This document shows, piece after piece, positions 34,335 through 43,540 of a DNA stretch of 43,914 bases. This DNA is from an uncultured Clostridia bacterium (GTDB lineage: Bacteria > Bacillota > Dehalobacteriia > UBA4068): NCBI GenBank assembly GCA_944390945.1, contig CALXRV010000036.1:1-43914 (forward strand), written 5' to 3'. Each line of letters begins with the position of its first letter. Position 1 is the stretch's first letter. Below the pieces are notes generated by a model, which saw only the letters and a list, made by a program, of their open reading frames with translations, was not told the origin of the DNA and did no database searches. The position numbers and the translations under genes are program-made.

Positions 34335-36011
34335 TCAGAACAGGCCGGTGATGCGACCATCCGCCTCCACATCGATCTGTTCGGCGGCCGGCCGCTTCGG
34401 TAGGCCGGGCATAGTCATGATATTGCCGGTCAGCGCGACGACAAAACCAGCGCCGGCGTTCACCTTCAGCTCGCGCACCGTAATGCGGAAACCGCGTGGT
34501 GCGGCGAGCAGAGCAGCATCATCAGAAAAACTGTACTGTGTCTTGGCCACGCAAATCGGCAACTCGCCATAACCCTGCGCGGTCAACTCCGCCGCCTGCT
34601 TCTGCGCAGCCGATGTCAGATCTGCCCCCTCCGCATGATAGATCCGCCGCGCGATCAGATCCAGCTTCTCGGCAATCGGTAAAGCCGCATCATAGCAGAA
34701 ACGCAGCTCGCTTTTTTCCGCAGCAATCCGCACCACTTCTTCTGCCAGTGCCAGACCGCCCCGGCCTCCCTTGGTCCAGACTTCTGCCGGCACAGCTACC
34801 AACCCGGCCATAGCGCATTTTTCCGCCAGCAAAGCCAGCTCCCGCTCAGTATCGGTGGGGAAACGGTTGATTGCCACCACGACGGGCAACCCATATACGT
34901 TGCGGATATTTTCCGCATGCTGCAGCAAGTTGGGCAGGCCGCGTTCCAACGCCGTCAGATTCTCCTCTGCCAGCGCTTTTTTATCCGCGCCGCCATGATG
35001 CTTAAGCGCGCGCACCGTCGCCACCAGCACCACTGCAGCCGGCTGCAAACCAGCCATACGGCATTTGATATCGAAAAACTTCTCCGCGCCGAGATCTGCA
35101 CCAAATCCAGCTTCCGTCACCACATAATCCGCCAGTTTCAGCGCCAGCTGCGTCGCAATCACGCTATTGCAGCCATGCGCGATATTGGCAAACGGGCCGC
35201 CATGAATCAGCGCCGGCGTGCCCTCCAGCGTCTGTACAAGATTCGGTTTCAGCGCATGTTTGAGCAGTGCGGTCATTGCGCCTGCCGCATGCAGGTCAGC
35301 CGCAGTCACCGCTTTTCCCTCCCGCGTATAGCCGACGATCAGTCGACTCAGCCGCGCTTTTAAGTCCGGGATATCGCGCGCCAGGCAGAGCACGGCCATC
35401 ACTTCACAGGCAGCCGTGATATCATAGCCGTCCTCCCGTGGCATGCCGTCCGCGCGGCCGCCGAGACCGCAAACGATATGCCGTAGCTGCCGGTCATTCA
35501 TATCCAGGCAGCGCCGCCAGCTGATGCGCCGCGGGTCCAGCCCCAGGGCATTGCCCTGCTGGATATGGTTGTCCACCAATGCTGCCAGCAGGTTGTTTGC
35601 TGCCGAGATGGCATGCAGGTCGCCGGTAAAATGAAGATTGATATCCTCCATCGGCACCACCTGCGCATAGCCGCCACCGGCCGCGCCGCCCTTGATGCCG
35701 AAAACCGGCCCCAGGCTCGGCTCGCGCAGGGCAACCATCACCCGCCTGTTCAGCTGCCGCAAAGCATCAGCCAGGCCGACGCTGACCGTCGTTTTTCCTT
35801 CCCCGGCTGGCGTCGGTGTAATGGCCGTGACCAGGATCAGCTTGCCATCAGGCCGTTCGGCCAATTCTTCCAGCAAAGCGTAATCCACCTTTGCTTTATC
35901 ATTACCATACTGCTCCAGATACTGCTCCGGAATCCCGGCTTCTGTCGCGATCTCACGAATATGCCGCAATTCTGCAGCCTGAGCGATTTCGATATCGCTA
36001 CGATAGTGCAT
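34335..36011 (-). CDS. fhs: Formate-tetrahydrofolate ligase (10-formyl-THF synthetase)
   Basis: ATP-dependent ligase that makes 10-formyl-THF from formate, 558 residues, the usual bacterial length. The P-loop is [16 protein letters not shown] (about 66-81), followed by [32 protein letters not shown] and the C-terminal [15 protein letters not shown]. The start at 36011 follows AGGAGGA. With folD downstream it supplies one-carbon units for purines, or serves a formate-linked pathway. No other Wood-Ljungdahl gene is visible, so acetogenesis cannot be inferred. Confidence 0.98.
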   Translation of the reverse strand: MHYRSDIEIAQAAELRHIREIATEAGIPEQYLEQYGNDKAKVDYALLEELAERPDGKLILVTAITPTPAGEGKTTVSVGLADALRQLNRRVMVALREPSLGPVFGIKGGAAGGGYAQVVPMEDINLHFTGDLHAISAANNLLAALVDNHIQQGNALGLDPRRISWRRCLDMNDRQLRHIVCGLGGRADGMPREDGYDITAACEVMAVLCLARDIPDLKARLSRLIVGYTREGKAVTAADLHAAGAMTALLKHALKPNLVQTLEGTPALIHGGPFANIAHGCNSVIATQLALKLADYVVTEAGFGADLGAEKFFDIKCRMAGLQPAAVVLVATVRALKHHGGADKKALAEENLTALERGLPNLLQHAENIRNVYGLPVVVAINRFPTDTERELALLAEKCAMAGLVAVPAEVWTKGGRGGLALAEEVVRIAAEKSELRFCYDAALPIAEKLDLIARRIYHAEGADLTSAAQKQAAELTAQGYGELPICVAKTQYSFSDDAALLAAPRGFRITVRELKVNAGAGFVVALTGNIMTMPGLPKRPAAEQIDVEADGRITGLF

Positions 36012-36093
36012 AATGCTCCTCCTGTCTATGCCGCCTTTTCTGTCATTTCAGCCTGTCCCGGCGATAGGCAAAATGAAAAACAAGATATTGTAT

Positions 36094-36122
36094 AGTATAT
36101 ATTAAGAAAGAGCATTTGTATA
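36094..36122 (-). promoter_or_regulatory. Possible promoter of fhs-folD
   Basis: TATACA (36117-36122) and TATACT (36094-36099) on the minus strand are separated by 17 bases in an AT-rich gap between phoR and fhs. The -35 box is only a fair match. Confidence 0.4.
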
Positions 36123-36136
36123 CTGTATCTGGAAAT

Positions 36137-37825
36137 TTATTTTTCTTCTCCGCCATCTTTTGTCGCTTTTTGCGGCCAAAAAACCGTAAAGACCGAGCCT
36201 TCATCAAGCCGGCTTTGCGCCTGCACCACTGCGCCATGATAAGCCGCTGCATGCTTGACGATCGAAAGCCCCAGGCCGGTGCCGCCTTCCTGCTTGGAAC
36301 GACTCTTATCCACCCGATAAAAACGCTCAAATACACGATCCAGTTTTGCGGCAGGAATCCCAATGCCTGTATCCGCCACAGTCAGACGAATCCCCTCTGC
36401 ATCCTCGCTTACGGTTACGGTCAATGAACCATTTTCCCGATTGTAGCGGATCCCATTATCACAGAGATTATAAATCATATCCTCCAGGATCTCCGGCACG
36501 CCGCGCACAAGCGCGGCACAGCCTTCCAGCCGACAGGTGATATGCTTTTCCGCTGCTGCATCGCGCAGATTGGCGAGCACATGCTCCGCCAGCGCATAAA
36601 GATCGACCATCACCTTTTCAGCCGGAATCGCCTCTTCATCCAGCTGGGAAAGACGGATAATATCGCTGACCAAAGAGATCAGCCTCTGCGCTTCATCATA
36701 AATCTTTCCGGCAAAGCGCGGCACATCCTGCGGTTGTACCATATTGTTGCGAATGATCTCGGCAAATCCGGAAATGGAGGTCAGCGGCGTTTTCAATTCA
36801 TGAGAAACATTGGCGGTAAACTCGCTGCGCAACCGCTCCCATTCCTTTTTCTCCGTAATGTCAACGATCAGTAGTACCATGCCGACACATTCCGCATCAC
36901 GCCGTACCGGATTAGCCAGCAGCTGATAGTCCTTATCCCCTAGCTGCAACTCACGTCGGCAGGCCTGGCCGGAAAGCGCAGCACGTACTGCATCGCGTAA
37001 TGCCTTACTGCGGTTCAGCGTAAATACGCTGGCGTTTTCCTCTGATGCAACTGCCCCAAGCAGAGAGATAGCCGCTGAATTAAAGGAAAGCACCTTCGCA
37101 TGCCTGTCGAGAATCAAAAACCCTTCGCTCATATTTTCCGTGATCGCAGTAAATTCTTGCTGTTTGCGCCGCAAACCTTCCATCTGCTCCCGAATCGTTT
37201 CGTTTTGATGGATAATCCGGGTCAACAGCGGCGCCAGCTCGTCATATGCCTCATCATCCATTTCCGGATGATCCAGGTCAATACGATTGATCGGCTCCAC
37301 AATGCGCCGTGCGGCACGCGAGGCCAGCACCAGCGAAACCAGCATCGCCGCAGCCAGAATCAACATCACGGCCGGCACCATATCGATCAGCAGAGCCAGA
37401 ACGCCGCTCTGCGTACCGGCAATACGCAGTACACTGCCATCTGCCAGCAGCAATGCATAATAGAGCGTTTTTTGGCCAAGCGTTTCAGAATAGCGCGCCG
37501 CCTCTCCGCTGCCATTTGCTAATGCAGCCTGAAATTCAGGCCGGTCGGCATGATTCTCCATCGCAGCCGCCGCAGTGTCGCTGTCATACAGCACTTCCCC
37601 CGATGCCGTAATCCAGGTGATGCGCCGTTCCGATGAATCCAGCTCCTCCAGATACGCGCTGCCCTCATGCGACAGCCCCTGCGCAATAAAGCCCGCCTCA
37701 TTTTCCAGATCGCTACGCAGCTGCCGCCCGAAATGCGTATACAATACGCTAAGCAGCAAGATCATGCTGAGCAGCAGCACGATAAGGGAAACAAGAAAAG
37801 CCGCACGGAAAATTCGCTTTGTCAT
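36137..37825 (-). CDS. phoR: Phosphate-responsive sensor histidine kinase PhoR
   Basis: Membrane sensor kinase of 562 residues. Two membrane helices (about 8-30 and 145-168) enclose an extracytoplasmic sensor region. A HAMP-like stretch, a PAS domain (about 225-325, ENMSEGFLILDRHAKVLSFN), the phosphoacceptor His342 in FTANVSHELKTPLTSISGF and an ATPase domain (YNLCDNGIRYN, VADTGIGIP, GGTGLGLSIVKH) follow. The start overlaps the phoB stop (ATGA). As last gene of the pst-phoU-phoBR run it is assigned to phosphate control. The kinase type itself is generic, so the PhoR name rests mainly on context. Confidence 0.92.
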   Translation of the reverse strand: MTKRIFRAAFLVSLIVLLLSMILLLSVLYTHFGRQLRSDLENEAGFIAQGLSHEGSAYLEELDSSERRITWITASGEVLYDSDTAAAAMENHADRPEFQAALANGSGEAARYSETLGQKTLYYALLLADGSVLRIAGTQSGVLALLIDMVPAVMLILAAAMLVSLVLASRAARRIVEPINRIDLDHPEMDDEAYDELAPLLTRIIHQNETIREQMEGLRRKQQEFTAITENMSEGFLILDRHAKVLSFNSAAISLLGAVASEENASVFTLNRSKALRDAVRAALSGQACRRELQLGDKDYQLLANPVRRDAECVGMVLLIVDITEKKEWERLRSEFTANVSHELKTPLTSISGFAEIIRNNMVQPQDVPRFAGKIYDEAQRLISLVSDIIRLSQLDEEAIPAEKVMVDLYALAEHVLANLRDAAAEKHITCRLEGCAALVRGVPEILEDMIYNLCDNGIRYNRENGSLTVTVSEDAEGIRLTVADTGIGIPAAKLDRVFERFYRVDKSRSKQEGGTGLGLSIVKHAAAYHGAVVQAQSRLDEGSVFTVFWPQKATKDGGEEK

Positions 37826-38499
37826 TTGTTCTGCGCCCCGATTCGATAGCCAACGCCACGCACCGTTTCAATGCAATTACCGCATACCCCTAATTTTTGC
37901 CGGAGATTGCGGATATGCACGTCCACCGTGCGGCTTTCGCCGTCATATTCATAACCCCAGATGCGATTCAACAGCTGGTCGCGGGTAAACACAAAACCCT
38001 GGTTTTCCAGCAACAAGCAGAGCAGTTCAAATTCCTTCAATGTCAGGCTGATCTCCTGGCCCCCACAGCGCACGATATGCTGCGCAGGGGAAAGGTAAAG
38101 ATCCCCCACCCGATATTCTACGCTTTCACCGCCATTGCCGCTGCGCCGCAGCAGCGCACGGATACGGGCCAGCAGCTCCATCATACCAAAGGGTTTCGGC
38201 AAATAATCGTCCGCACCAGCATCCAGCCCCAGCACCTTGTCATACTCACCGCCTTTTGCCGTAAGCATCATCACCGGCAATCGGCTGGTCGCAGCCGCGG
38301 CACGCAGGCGGCGCAGAATCGTCAATCCATCTTCCTCCGGCAACATAATATCGAGCAAGATCAATGAAGGCAGCTGCCGCTCCATCGCCCGCCAGAATGC
38401 GGAAGGCAATGCAAAACCTTCCGCCTGCATTCCCTGGCTATTCAGCGTATAGACGACCAGTTCGCGTATGCTTGCATCATCCTCGACGATATAGATCAT
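37822..38499 (-). CDS. phoB: Phosphate regulon response regulator PhoB (PhoP-type)
   Basis: OmpR/PhoB-family regulator of 225 residues. The receiver domain has Asp50 as phosphorylation site (LILLDIMLPEEDG), acidic residues at 7-8, and KPF near 100. The C-terminal winged helix has LTLKEFELLCLLLENQGFVFTRDQLLNRIWG and RTVDVHIRNLRQKLG. The start has AGGAGG just upstream, overlapping the phoU stop, with three bases between genes. It is expected to activate the pst operon when phosphate is low. I could not identify a convincing set of Pho boxes upstream of pstS. Confidence 0.95.
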   Translation of the reverse strand: MIYIVEDDASIRELVVYTLNSQGMQAEGFALPSAFWRAMERQLPSLILLDIMLPEEDGLTILRRLRAAAATSRLPVMMLTAKGGEYDKVLGLDAGADDYLPKPFGMMELLARIRALLRRSGNGGESVEYRVGDLYLSPAQHIVRCGGQEISLTLKEFELLCLLLENQGFVFTRDQLLNRIWGYEYDGESRTVDVHIRNLRQKLGVCGNCIETVRGVGYRIGAQNK

Positions 38500-38502
38500 G
38501 CC

Positions 38503-39150
38503 TCATCCTCCTACATGCACTCCAGTCAGAGAAAATTCCACCCATTCGGCGATATTCACCGCATGATCGCCGATTCGTTCCAAATATTTTGCCACCATCA
38601 GCAGGTCAAGGCAAAAGCCGCCGGCTGACGGTTTTTCACCGATCAAACCGATCAGTTCGGTTTTCACCTGGTCAAAAAGGCGATCCACCACATCGTCTTC
38701 CGCCGCTACCGCGCGCGCCAGTTCCAGATCCTTGTGCACAAAAGAATCGATGCTGCCGGTGACCATATGAATCGTCGCTTGCGCCATATCCTCGATATGC
38801 ACGCGCCCGGTCATCTTCTCGCCATCGATATAACGGCTGATCTCTGCGATATCGGCCGCCTGATCGCCGATGCGCTCCATATCGGAAACCATTTTCAGTG
38901 CCGAACTGATCGCGCGCAGATCGCGCGCTACCGGCTGCTGCTGCAGCAGCAATTTCAGACAGAGCGCCTCGATATCCCGCTCCTTGCGATCGATCTCTGC
39001 ATCGATCTCCAGCACCTGCGTTGGCAGCGTATCATCGTTTTCCAGCAGCGCGCGTACCGCCATGGCGATCGCATCCTCGCAGCGCGCGCCCATCCCGATC
39101 AATTCCGTATTCAGCCTCTCCAGCTGGGCATCAAATCTTTCCCGCATCAT
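38503..39150 (-). CDS. phoU: Phosphate signalling protein PhoU
   Basis: A 215-residue all-helical protein with the two PhoU repeats, each carrying the metal-binding pattern ([17 protein letters not shown] and [19 protein letters not shown]). It links the PstSCAB transporter to PhoR and restrains phosphate uptake and Pho signalling. The start, one of two adjacent ATGs, overlaps the pstB stop (ATGA). Its place between pstB and phoB is the classic arrangement. Confidence 0.97.
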   Translation of the reverse strand: MMRERFDAQLERLNTELIGMGARCEDAIAMAVRALLENDDTLPTQVLEIDAEIDRKERDIEALCLKLLLQQQPVARDLRAISSALKMVSDMERIGDQAADIAEISRYIDGEKMTGRVHIEDMAQATIHMVTGSIDSFVHKDLELARAVAAEDDVVDRLFDQVKTELIGLIGEKPSAGGFCLDLLMVAKYLERIGDHAVNIAEWVEFSLTGVHVGG

Positions 39151-39896
39151 CCGAACCTCCCCGTGATATAATCTTCCGTTCTTTTTTCCCTGGGATTGGA
39201 AAAAAGCTGTTCGGTCGCACCGGTTTCCACCACTTCTCCCAGCAGGAAAAAAGCCGTTCGGTCTGAAATACGCGCTGCCTGCTGCATATTATGCGTCACG
39301 ATCACGATCGTATAATCCTTTTTCAATTCTATCACAAGATCTTCGATTCTTGAAGTCGAAATCGGATCCAATGCGCTGGTCGGTTCATCCATCAGCAACA
39401 CATCCGGCTGCACAGCCAGAGCACGGGCAATGCACAGCCGTTGCTGCTGGCCGCCACTCATCCCGAGCGCGCTCTTTTTCAGCCGGTCTTTGGCTTCATC
39501 CCAGATCGCTGCAGCACGCAACGACTTTTCCACAATCTCATCCAGCCGCGCCTTGCTGTGGATGCCATGCGTGCGCGGGCCGTAAGCGATATTATCATAG
39601 ATGCTCATCGGGAAGGGATTTGGCTTTTGGAATACCATACCTACACGACGGCGTAATAAATTGACGTCAATATCGCCATGGATATCCTCGCCATCCAGCA
39701 AAATTTTGCCTTTGATCCGGCAGCCTTCCACAAGGTCGTTCATGCGGTTCAACGATTTGAGCAAGGTCGTCTTACCGCAGCCAGAGGGGCCGATGAAAGC
39801 GGTCACCTCATTGGCCTGTATCGCCAGGTCCACCTGGCGCAGCGCCTGAAATGTACCATAATACAGATCCAGCTTCTGGATATTGAACTTATCCAT
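39147..39896 (-). CDS. pstB: Phosphate ABC transporter ATP-binding protein
   Basis: ATPase of the high-affinity phosphate importer, 249 residues. Walker A is GPSGCGKTT (36-44), the signature is [17 protein letters not shown], and Walker B is [38 protein letters not shown] is characteristic of PstB. The gene lies 21 bases after pstA and overlaps phoU. Confidence 0.98.
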   Translation of the reverse strand: MDKFNIQKLDLYYGTFQALRQVDLAIQANEVTAFIGPSGCGKTTLLKSLNRMNDLVEGCRIKGKILLDGEDIHGDIDVNLLRRRVGMVFQKPNPFPMSIYDNIAYGPRTHGIHSKARLDEIVEKSLRAAAIWDEAKDRLKKSALGMSGGQQQRLCIARALAVQPDVLLMDEPTSALDPISTSRIEDLVIELKKDYTIVIVTHNMQQAARISDRTAFFLLGEVVETGATEQLFSNPREKRTEDYITGRFG

Positions 39897-39917
39897 CTGT
39901 CTTTCCTTCCTCCCTCA

Positions 39918-40775
39918 TCAGCCCCGCCGCCGCGTCAGCCGGCGGGCGGCAAAAGCAGAAAGTGCGTTCAGGCCGACCACCAACAGCAGTAGGACAACGG
40001 CCGTGGCATAAGATTCTTCCATATAAAGCCCTTCTGAAGTCAGCGCATACATATGCACGGCCAGCGTACGGCCGGATTCCATCAGCGAACTGGGTACCAC
40101 TGCCGCTGTGCCGGCAGGATAGATCAGCGCCGCCGTCTCGCCGACAATACGGCCAATGCCCAGAATCACGCCGGCCAGGATGCCCGGCATGGCCGAAGGT
40201 AAAATAATGCTGAATACCGTGCGCAGCCTGCCCGCGCCAAGGCCAAAGCTGCCTTCGCGATATGCATCCGGCACGGCAAGCAAAGCTTCCTCTGTCGTGC
40301 GCATGATCAACGGCAGAATCATGATCGCCAATGTCAAACTACCGCCCAACATGGAATAGCCCCAGTCCAGCTTCATGAAAAAGAAAAGGAAGCCAAACAA
40401 GCCATAGACGATGGAAGGAATGCCGGCCAGCGTTTCTGTTGTCAACCTTACCGCCGAAACCAGCCGGTTACCGCGTTTGGCATATTCGACAAGATAGATC
40501 GCCGCCGCCACGCCAACCGGTATGGCAAACAGCAGGGTCAGCACGGTCATTATCACCGTATTGATCAAAGCCGGCAGCATGGAGACATTTTCCGTCGAAT
40601 ACTGCCAGGCGAACAGCTCCGGCTTCAGGTTTGGAATACCGCGAATCAGAATATAGGCGATCAGGAACAGCAATACGCCGATGGTCATCACCGCCGCTGC
40701 GATCACCAGCGCCCGCAGAAAAAGGGAAAGCGGATGAATACGCTTTTTTATTCGCGCAGACTGCACGGCCGCCAT
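39918..40775 (-). CDS. pstA: Phosphate ABC transporter permease PstA
   Basis: Integral membrane permease of 285 residues with about six helices and a long cytoplasmic N-terminus. The PstA signatures are TTETLAGIPSIVYGLFGFLFF and YREGSFGLGAGRLRTVFSIILPSAMPGILAGVILGIGRIVGETAALIYPAG. The ATG overlaps the pstC stop by one base (TGATG). Confidence 0.97.
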   Translation of the reverse strand: MAAVQSARIKKRIHPLSLFLRALVIAAAVMTIGVLLFLIAYILIRGIPNLKPELFAWQYSTENVSMLPALINTVIMTVLTLLFAIPVGVAAAIYLVEYAKRGNRLVSAVRLTTETLAGIPSIVYGLFGFLFFFMKLDWGYSMLGGSLTLAIMILPLIMRTTEEALLAVPDAYREGSFGLGAGRLRTVFSIILPSAMPGILAGVILGIGRIVGETAALIYPAGTAAVVPSSLMESGRTLAVHMYALTSEGLYMEESYATAVVLLLLVVGLNALSAFAARRLTRRRG

Positions 40776-41623
40776 CAGTACCCCCTCCTCTTCAACAGGG
40801 AAAACGTCAGATTGATGATCAAAATAAAGACAAACAATACCACCGCCGTAGCGATCAGCGCCTCGCGGTGCAGATCAGCCGCATAGCCCATTTCCAATAC
40901 GATATTGGCCGTCAAGGTACGCACGCCGGAAAGCAGGCTTTCCGGTATCACCGGCTGATTGCCGGCGATCATCACCACCGCCATCGTCTCGCCTACCGCC
41001 CGGCCGACGCCAAGCACCACACCGGCCATGATACCGGAGCGTGCCGCCGGCACAACGGTAAAGAACACGCTGCGTTCATGCGTCGCACCAAGTGCCAACG
41101 CACCTTCATAATAACTTTCCGGAACCGCGCGGATCGCGGATTCCGCCACGCCGATCACCGTGGGCAAAATCATGATCGCAAGCAAAATCGATGCCGTTAA
41201 CAGGCCTTTACCACTGCTGCCCGTCAGCTGCTGCATCAGCGGTACCAGCACGACCAGACCGAAGAAACCGTATACGATGGAAGGAATGCCAGCCAGCAGC
41301 TCGACCATCGGCTTCAGTACCCGGTAGAGACGTGCGGGACAAAAATGCACCAGAAAAACGGCGCAAAGAATGCCGATTGGTACGCCGAGCAGCACTGCGC
41401 CTGCCGTAACATAAATGCTGCCGACGATCATCGGAAAAATACCATAGATATCGCTCAGCGGCCGCCAAACACTGCCGAAGAGGAAATCCCCCACCCCGAT
41501 CTCCAGCATCGCAGGCACGCCGTTGGCGAAAAGGAAAATACAGATCAGCAAGACTGCGATGATCGAAACGCAGGCGGCTGCCAGGAATACGATGCGCATC
41601 ATGCTTTCCGTTATGTTTTTCAT
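40775..41623 (-). CDS. pstC: Phosphate ABC transporter permease PstC
   Basis: Integral membrane permease of 282 residues. LLAGIPSIVYGFFGLVVLVPL, the EAA-type loop YYEGALALGATHERSVFFTVVPAARSGIMAGVVLGVGRAVGETMAVVM and six hydrophobic helices identify PstC. The start at 41623 follows GGAG at 9 bases, and the in-frame ATG at 41677 lies in the intercistronic hairpin and is rejected. It is separated from pstS by about 140 bases holding a stable stem-loop. Confidence 0.97.
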   Translation of the reverse strand: MKNITESMMRIVFLAAACVSIIAVLLICIFLFANGVPAMLEIGVGDFLFGSVWRPLSDIYGIFPMIVGSIYVTAGAVLLGVPIGILCAVFLVHFCPARLYRVLKPMVELLAGIPSIVYGFFGLVVLVPLMQQLTGSSGKGLLTASILLAIMILPTVIGVAESAIRAVPESYYEGALALGATHERSVFFTVVPAARSGIMAGVVLGVGRAVGETMAVVMIAGNQPVIPESLLSGVRTLTANIVLEMGYAADLHREALIATAVVLFVFILIINLTFSLLKRRGY

Positions 41624-41653
41624 TCGCAGCGACTCCTTCCTTCGGCGGAACAG

Positions 41654-41683
41654 CGGGCTGCGCGAATCTCTTCGCACAGCCCG
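41654..41683 (-). promoter_or_regulatory. Strong stem-loop between pstS and pstC
   Basis: A 13-bp stem (one G-U pair on the minus strand) closes a GAGA loop: CGGGCTGTGCGAA pairs with TTCGCGCAGCCCG. No T run follows, so it is unlikely to be a full terminator. Its position fits an mRNA-stabilising or attenuating element that raises binding protein levels over permease levels. Confidence 0.6.
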
Positions 41684-41762
41684 TCATCCCCGCCCGTCCA
41701 TCCATCAGCCCTGCCGCATGCGCCCTGCGCGAGCTGCTGCCGTATATCCGTTCCGGCTGCGC

Positions 41763-42701
41763 TTATTCAAGTTCACCCCAGTTGGCGACAGCGCCGGTAA
41801 ATATGGCTTTCACCTGATCTGCGGTCAGATTATCAAGCGGATTGTCATTGTTGACGATCACTGCGATGCCGTCGAGTGCGATCACGGTCGGCGTCAGACC
41901 GCCTGCCAATTCGCTATCTTTCAGCTCGCGGGAGGCCATGCCGATATCGCAGGAACCTTCCATCGCCACCGTCATCCCGGTCGAAGAATCACTCTGCTGG
42001 ATCTCGATCGTCACATTTGGGTTGATCTCCGCATATGCTTCCTTCAGCGCTTCCATCACCGGTGTTACGGAAGAGGAACCCGCCACAACGACTGTCCCTT
42101 CAGGCTGTGCGCTGGTAAAAGCAGGCGCGTCACCCACGCTGATATATCCTTCTTCCGTCACAACTGCCTGGCCATCCGCACTGAGAATGAAGTCGATGAA
42201 ATCCTGCGCCGCATCGCTCACCGTAGCCAGCGTTGCGATATTGAAGGGACGGGAAATTGCATAGCTGCCATTCTCGATGTTCTCCACCGTTGCCGCCACA
42301 CCGTCGATCGCCAACGCTTTGACCGAATCACTCAGCGAACCGAGGGAAACATAGCCGATCGCGTTCACATTACCGGCCACGGTCGTCATCATCACCGCAG
42401 TGCTGTTGGTGATCTCTGCCGCAAGCGTCGTCATGTCGACCGCCTCGCCGGATTCATCTTCTTCTTCAATCGCAAACAGCTCGATAAATGCGCCATGCGT
42501 ACCGGAGCCATCCTCGCGCCGAACAACGGTGATCGGGCCGTCATTGCTGTTTTCTTCTCCGCCGTTACCCTCGCTGCTTTCAGCCCCATCGGCAACATCC
42601 GCGCTCCCATCCGCAGCACCATCGTTTCCGCTGCCTGCACAACCAGCCAGCATGCAGGCAAACAACATCAGACCAAGCAGCAATACCATCATTTTTTTCA
42701 T
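41763..42701 (-). CDS. pstS: Phosphate-binding lipoprotein PstS, with apparent circularly permuted lobes
   Basis: Solute-binding lipoprotein of 312 residues. A signal peptide ends in the lipobox LAGC with Cys21, followed by an acidic, Gly/Ser-rich linker to about 55. ITVVRREDGSGT (57-68), usually in the middle of PstS, comes first, with IGYVSLGSLSDSVKALAIDGV, RPFNIAT and a FIDFILSADGQAVV helix. The usual N-terminal half, VVVAGSSSVTPVMEALKEAYAEINPNV and DIGMASREL, ending IFTGAVANWGELE, comes last (about 203-312). All phosphate-site elements are present but in swapped order. The start at 42701 follows AAAAGGAGAG. First gene of the pst-pho operon. Confidence 0.93.
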   Translation of the reverse strand: MKKMMVLLLGLMLFACMLAGCAGSGNDGAADGSADVADGAESSEGNGGEENSNDGPITVVRREDGSGTHGAFIELFAIEEEDESGEAVDMTTLAAEITNSTAVMMTTVAGNVNAIGYVSLGSLSDSVKALAIDGVAATVENIENGSYAISRPFNIATLATVSDAAQDFIDFILSADGQAVVTEEGYISVGDAPAFTSAQPEGTVVVAGSSSVTPVMEALKEAYAEINPNVTIEIQQSDSSTGMTVAMEGSCDIGMASRELKDSELAGGLTPTVIALDGIAVIVNNDNPLDNLTADQVKAIFTGAVANWGELE

Positions 42702-42761
42702 TACTTTTCTCTCCTTTTCCATTCATATCGTCTTTTTTCTTTGTTTTCTGTTGACAAACTC

Positions 42762-42789
42762 AATATACGCGCCGGATGTTAACGGCAAA
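42762..42789 (-). promoter_or_regulatory. Possible pstS operon promoter
   Basis: On the minus strand TTTGCC (42784-42789) and TATATT (42762-42767) are separated by 16 bases, about 60 bases before the pstS start. TTAACA elements nearby on the minus strand are reminiscent of PhoP boxes but lack the regular spacing needed to call them. Confidence 0.4.
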
Positions 42790-42976
42790 ATCCTGCTGCT
42801 GTTAAATCCGGGTAAAACCGCGTCCACGATCATTGCTTTTTTCCGCTGTCCAGCATATCGAGCGTCACGATCTGCACCAATGCCAAACCAAGGCGCCGCA
42901 ATCGGTTTTGTCAAAGCATAATCTTGGACAACAATGATTTCCAGGGGATAAAAACAACGCTTTTTTTTGAAAACAG

Positions 42977-43005
42977 TTGACAAAGCTGCGCTGATCTGTT
43001 AAAGT
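42977..43005 (+). promoter_or_regulatory. Plus-strand promoter without an obvious gene
   Basis: A perfect TTGACA (42977-42982) and TAAAGT (43000-43005) are separated by 17 bases. The expected start point falls within the inverted repeat at 43007-43034. No ribosome binding site plus open frame follows on this strand within 200 bases. Confidence 0.55.
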
Positions 43006-43006
43006 T

Positions 43007-43034
43007 AATTTAGTTAGTAATAACTAACTAAATT
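43007..43034. promoter_or_regulatory. Perfect 12-bp inverted repeat, candidate repressor operator
   Basis: AATTTAGTTAGT (43007-43018) and ACTAACTAAATT (43023-43034) form a perfect palindrome with a 4-base centre, directly after the -10 box of the plus-strand promoter. The TTAGTTAG core is like operators of MarR- or TetR-type repressors. No such regulator is coded nearby. It is AT-rich and has no T run, so it is not a terminator. Confidence 0.7.
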
Positions 43035-43540
43035 GGCTATTTTCCTCCCGTTAAATACTGCCTTCGGGCAATTAGCAAACAACCCCTTATCCTAAAACAA
43101 ATCACGTTTTCCGCAATAGGCCATATCAACGCTCAGAGAATATAGCAGGTACCGTAGGCTTACTCAGGATTTTCAAGCTTTCCGCTTGCCAAAACCGCTT
43201 ACTTTTGGTCTGTTCATGTTCAGCGCTTACGCAAATTCATGCCGCTTTTCAGATATCCATTATCCCGGAAATTTGATCCCGCCTACTACACCGCTGATCC
43301 GATGGGGCTGCCGAACGCTAGTCCCAACGGGCAGGAAACCGGGGAAAAGAAGCGACAGCCACTTAGAAAAAACACTGGCAAGCCCTGAATTGCCCGCCGC
43401 AGTTACCCCGCTTTCCCCGCGGAAGAACAAAACCGCCCCAAATACGCCCACGGCGGCAGGGTGAAGCCACAAAACCAACTGATCCCAAAGATATCAGGAT
43501 ATTCCAAGAAACCCTGATCTCCTCACATTACCCAACACGG
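43035..43540. other. Gene-poor stretch between the orphan promoter and the first hairpin
   Basis: About 500 bases without a convincing gene on either strand. Apart from the possible RHS-like fragment at 43239-43388, I see only small imperfect hairpins near 43172-43205. The codon pattern differs from neighbouring genes. No tRNA, 6S, SRP or tmRNA signature was recognised. Confidence 0.5.
43239..43388 (+). pseudogene. Possible decayed RHS-core fragment
   Basis: A 49-codon open frame without a ribosome binding site contains KFDPAYYTADPMGLPN, which resembles the RHS core motif (YDPxxGRYxTADPIGL) with the GR segment missing. No other RHS sequence surrounds it, and the rest of the frame (SPNGQETGEKKRQPLRKN) is nondescript. 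It could be a leftover of an RHS toxin-type gene or chance similarity. Confidence 0.25.

Noticed and set aside
42723-42983. An 86-codon minus-strand frame upstream of pstS
   Set aside because: It spans the pstS promoter region, its start follows a T-rich stretch without a ribosome binding site, and its translation matches nothing I recognise.
42723-42983. Pho-box array for PhoB before pstS
   Set aside because: A few TTAACA-like hexamers occur, but not at the regular 11-bp spacing needed to call PhoB/PhoP boxes.
43186-43464. A 92-codon plus-strand frame and the 72- and 71-codon minus-strand frames in the 43 kb gap
   Set aside because: There is no ribosome binding site, composition is unlike neighbouring genes, and they overlap each other or hairpins.
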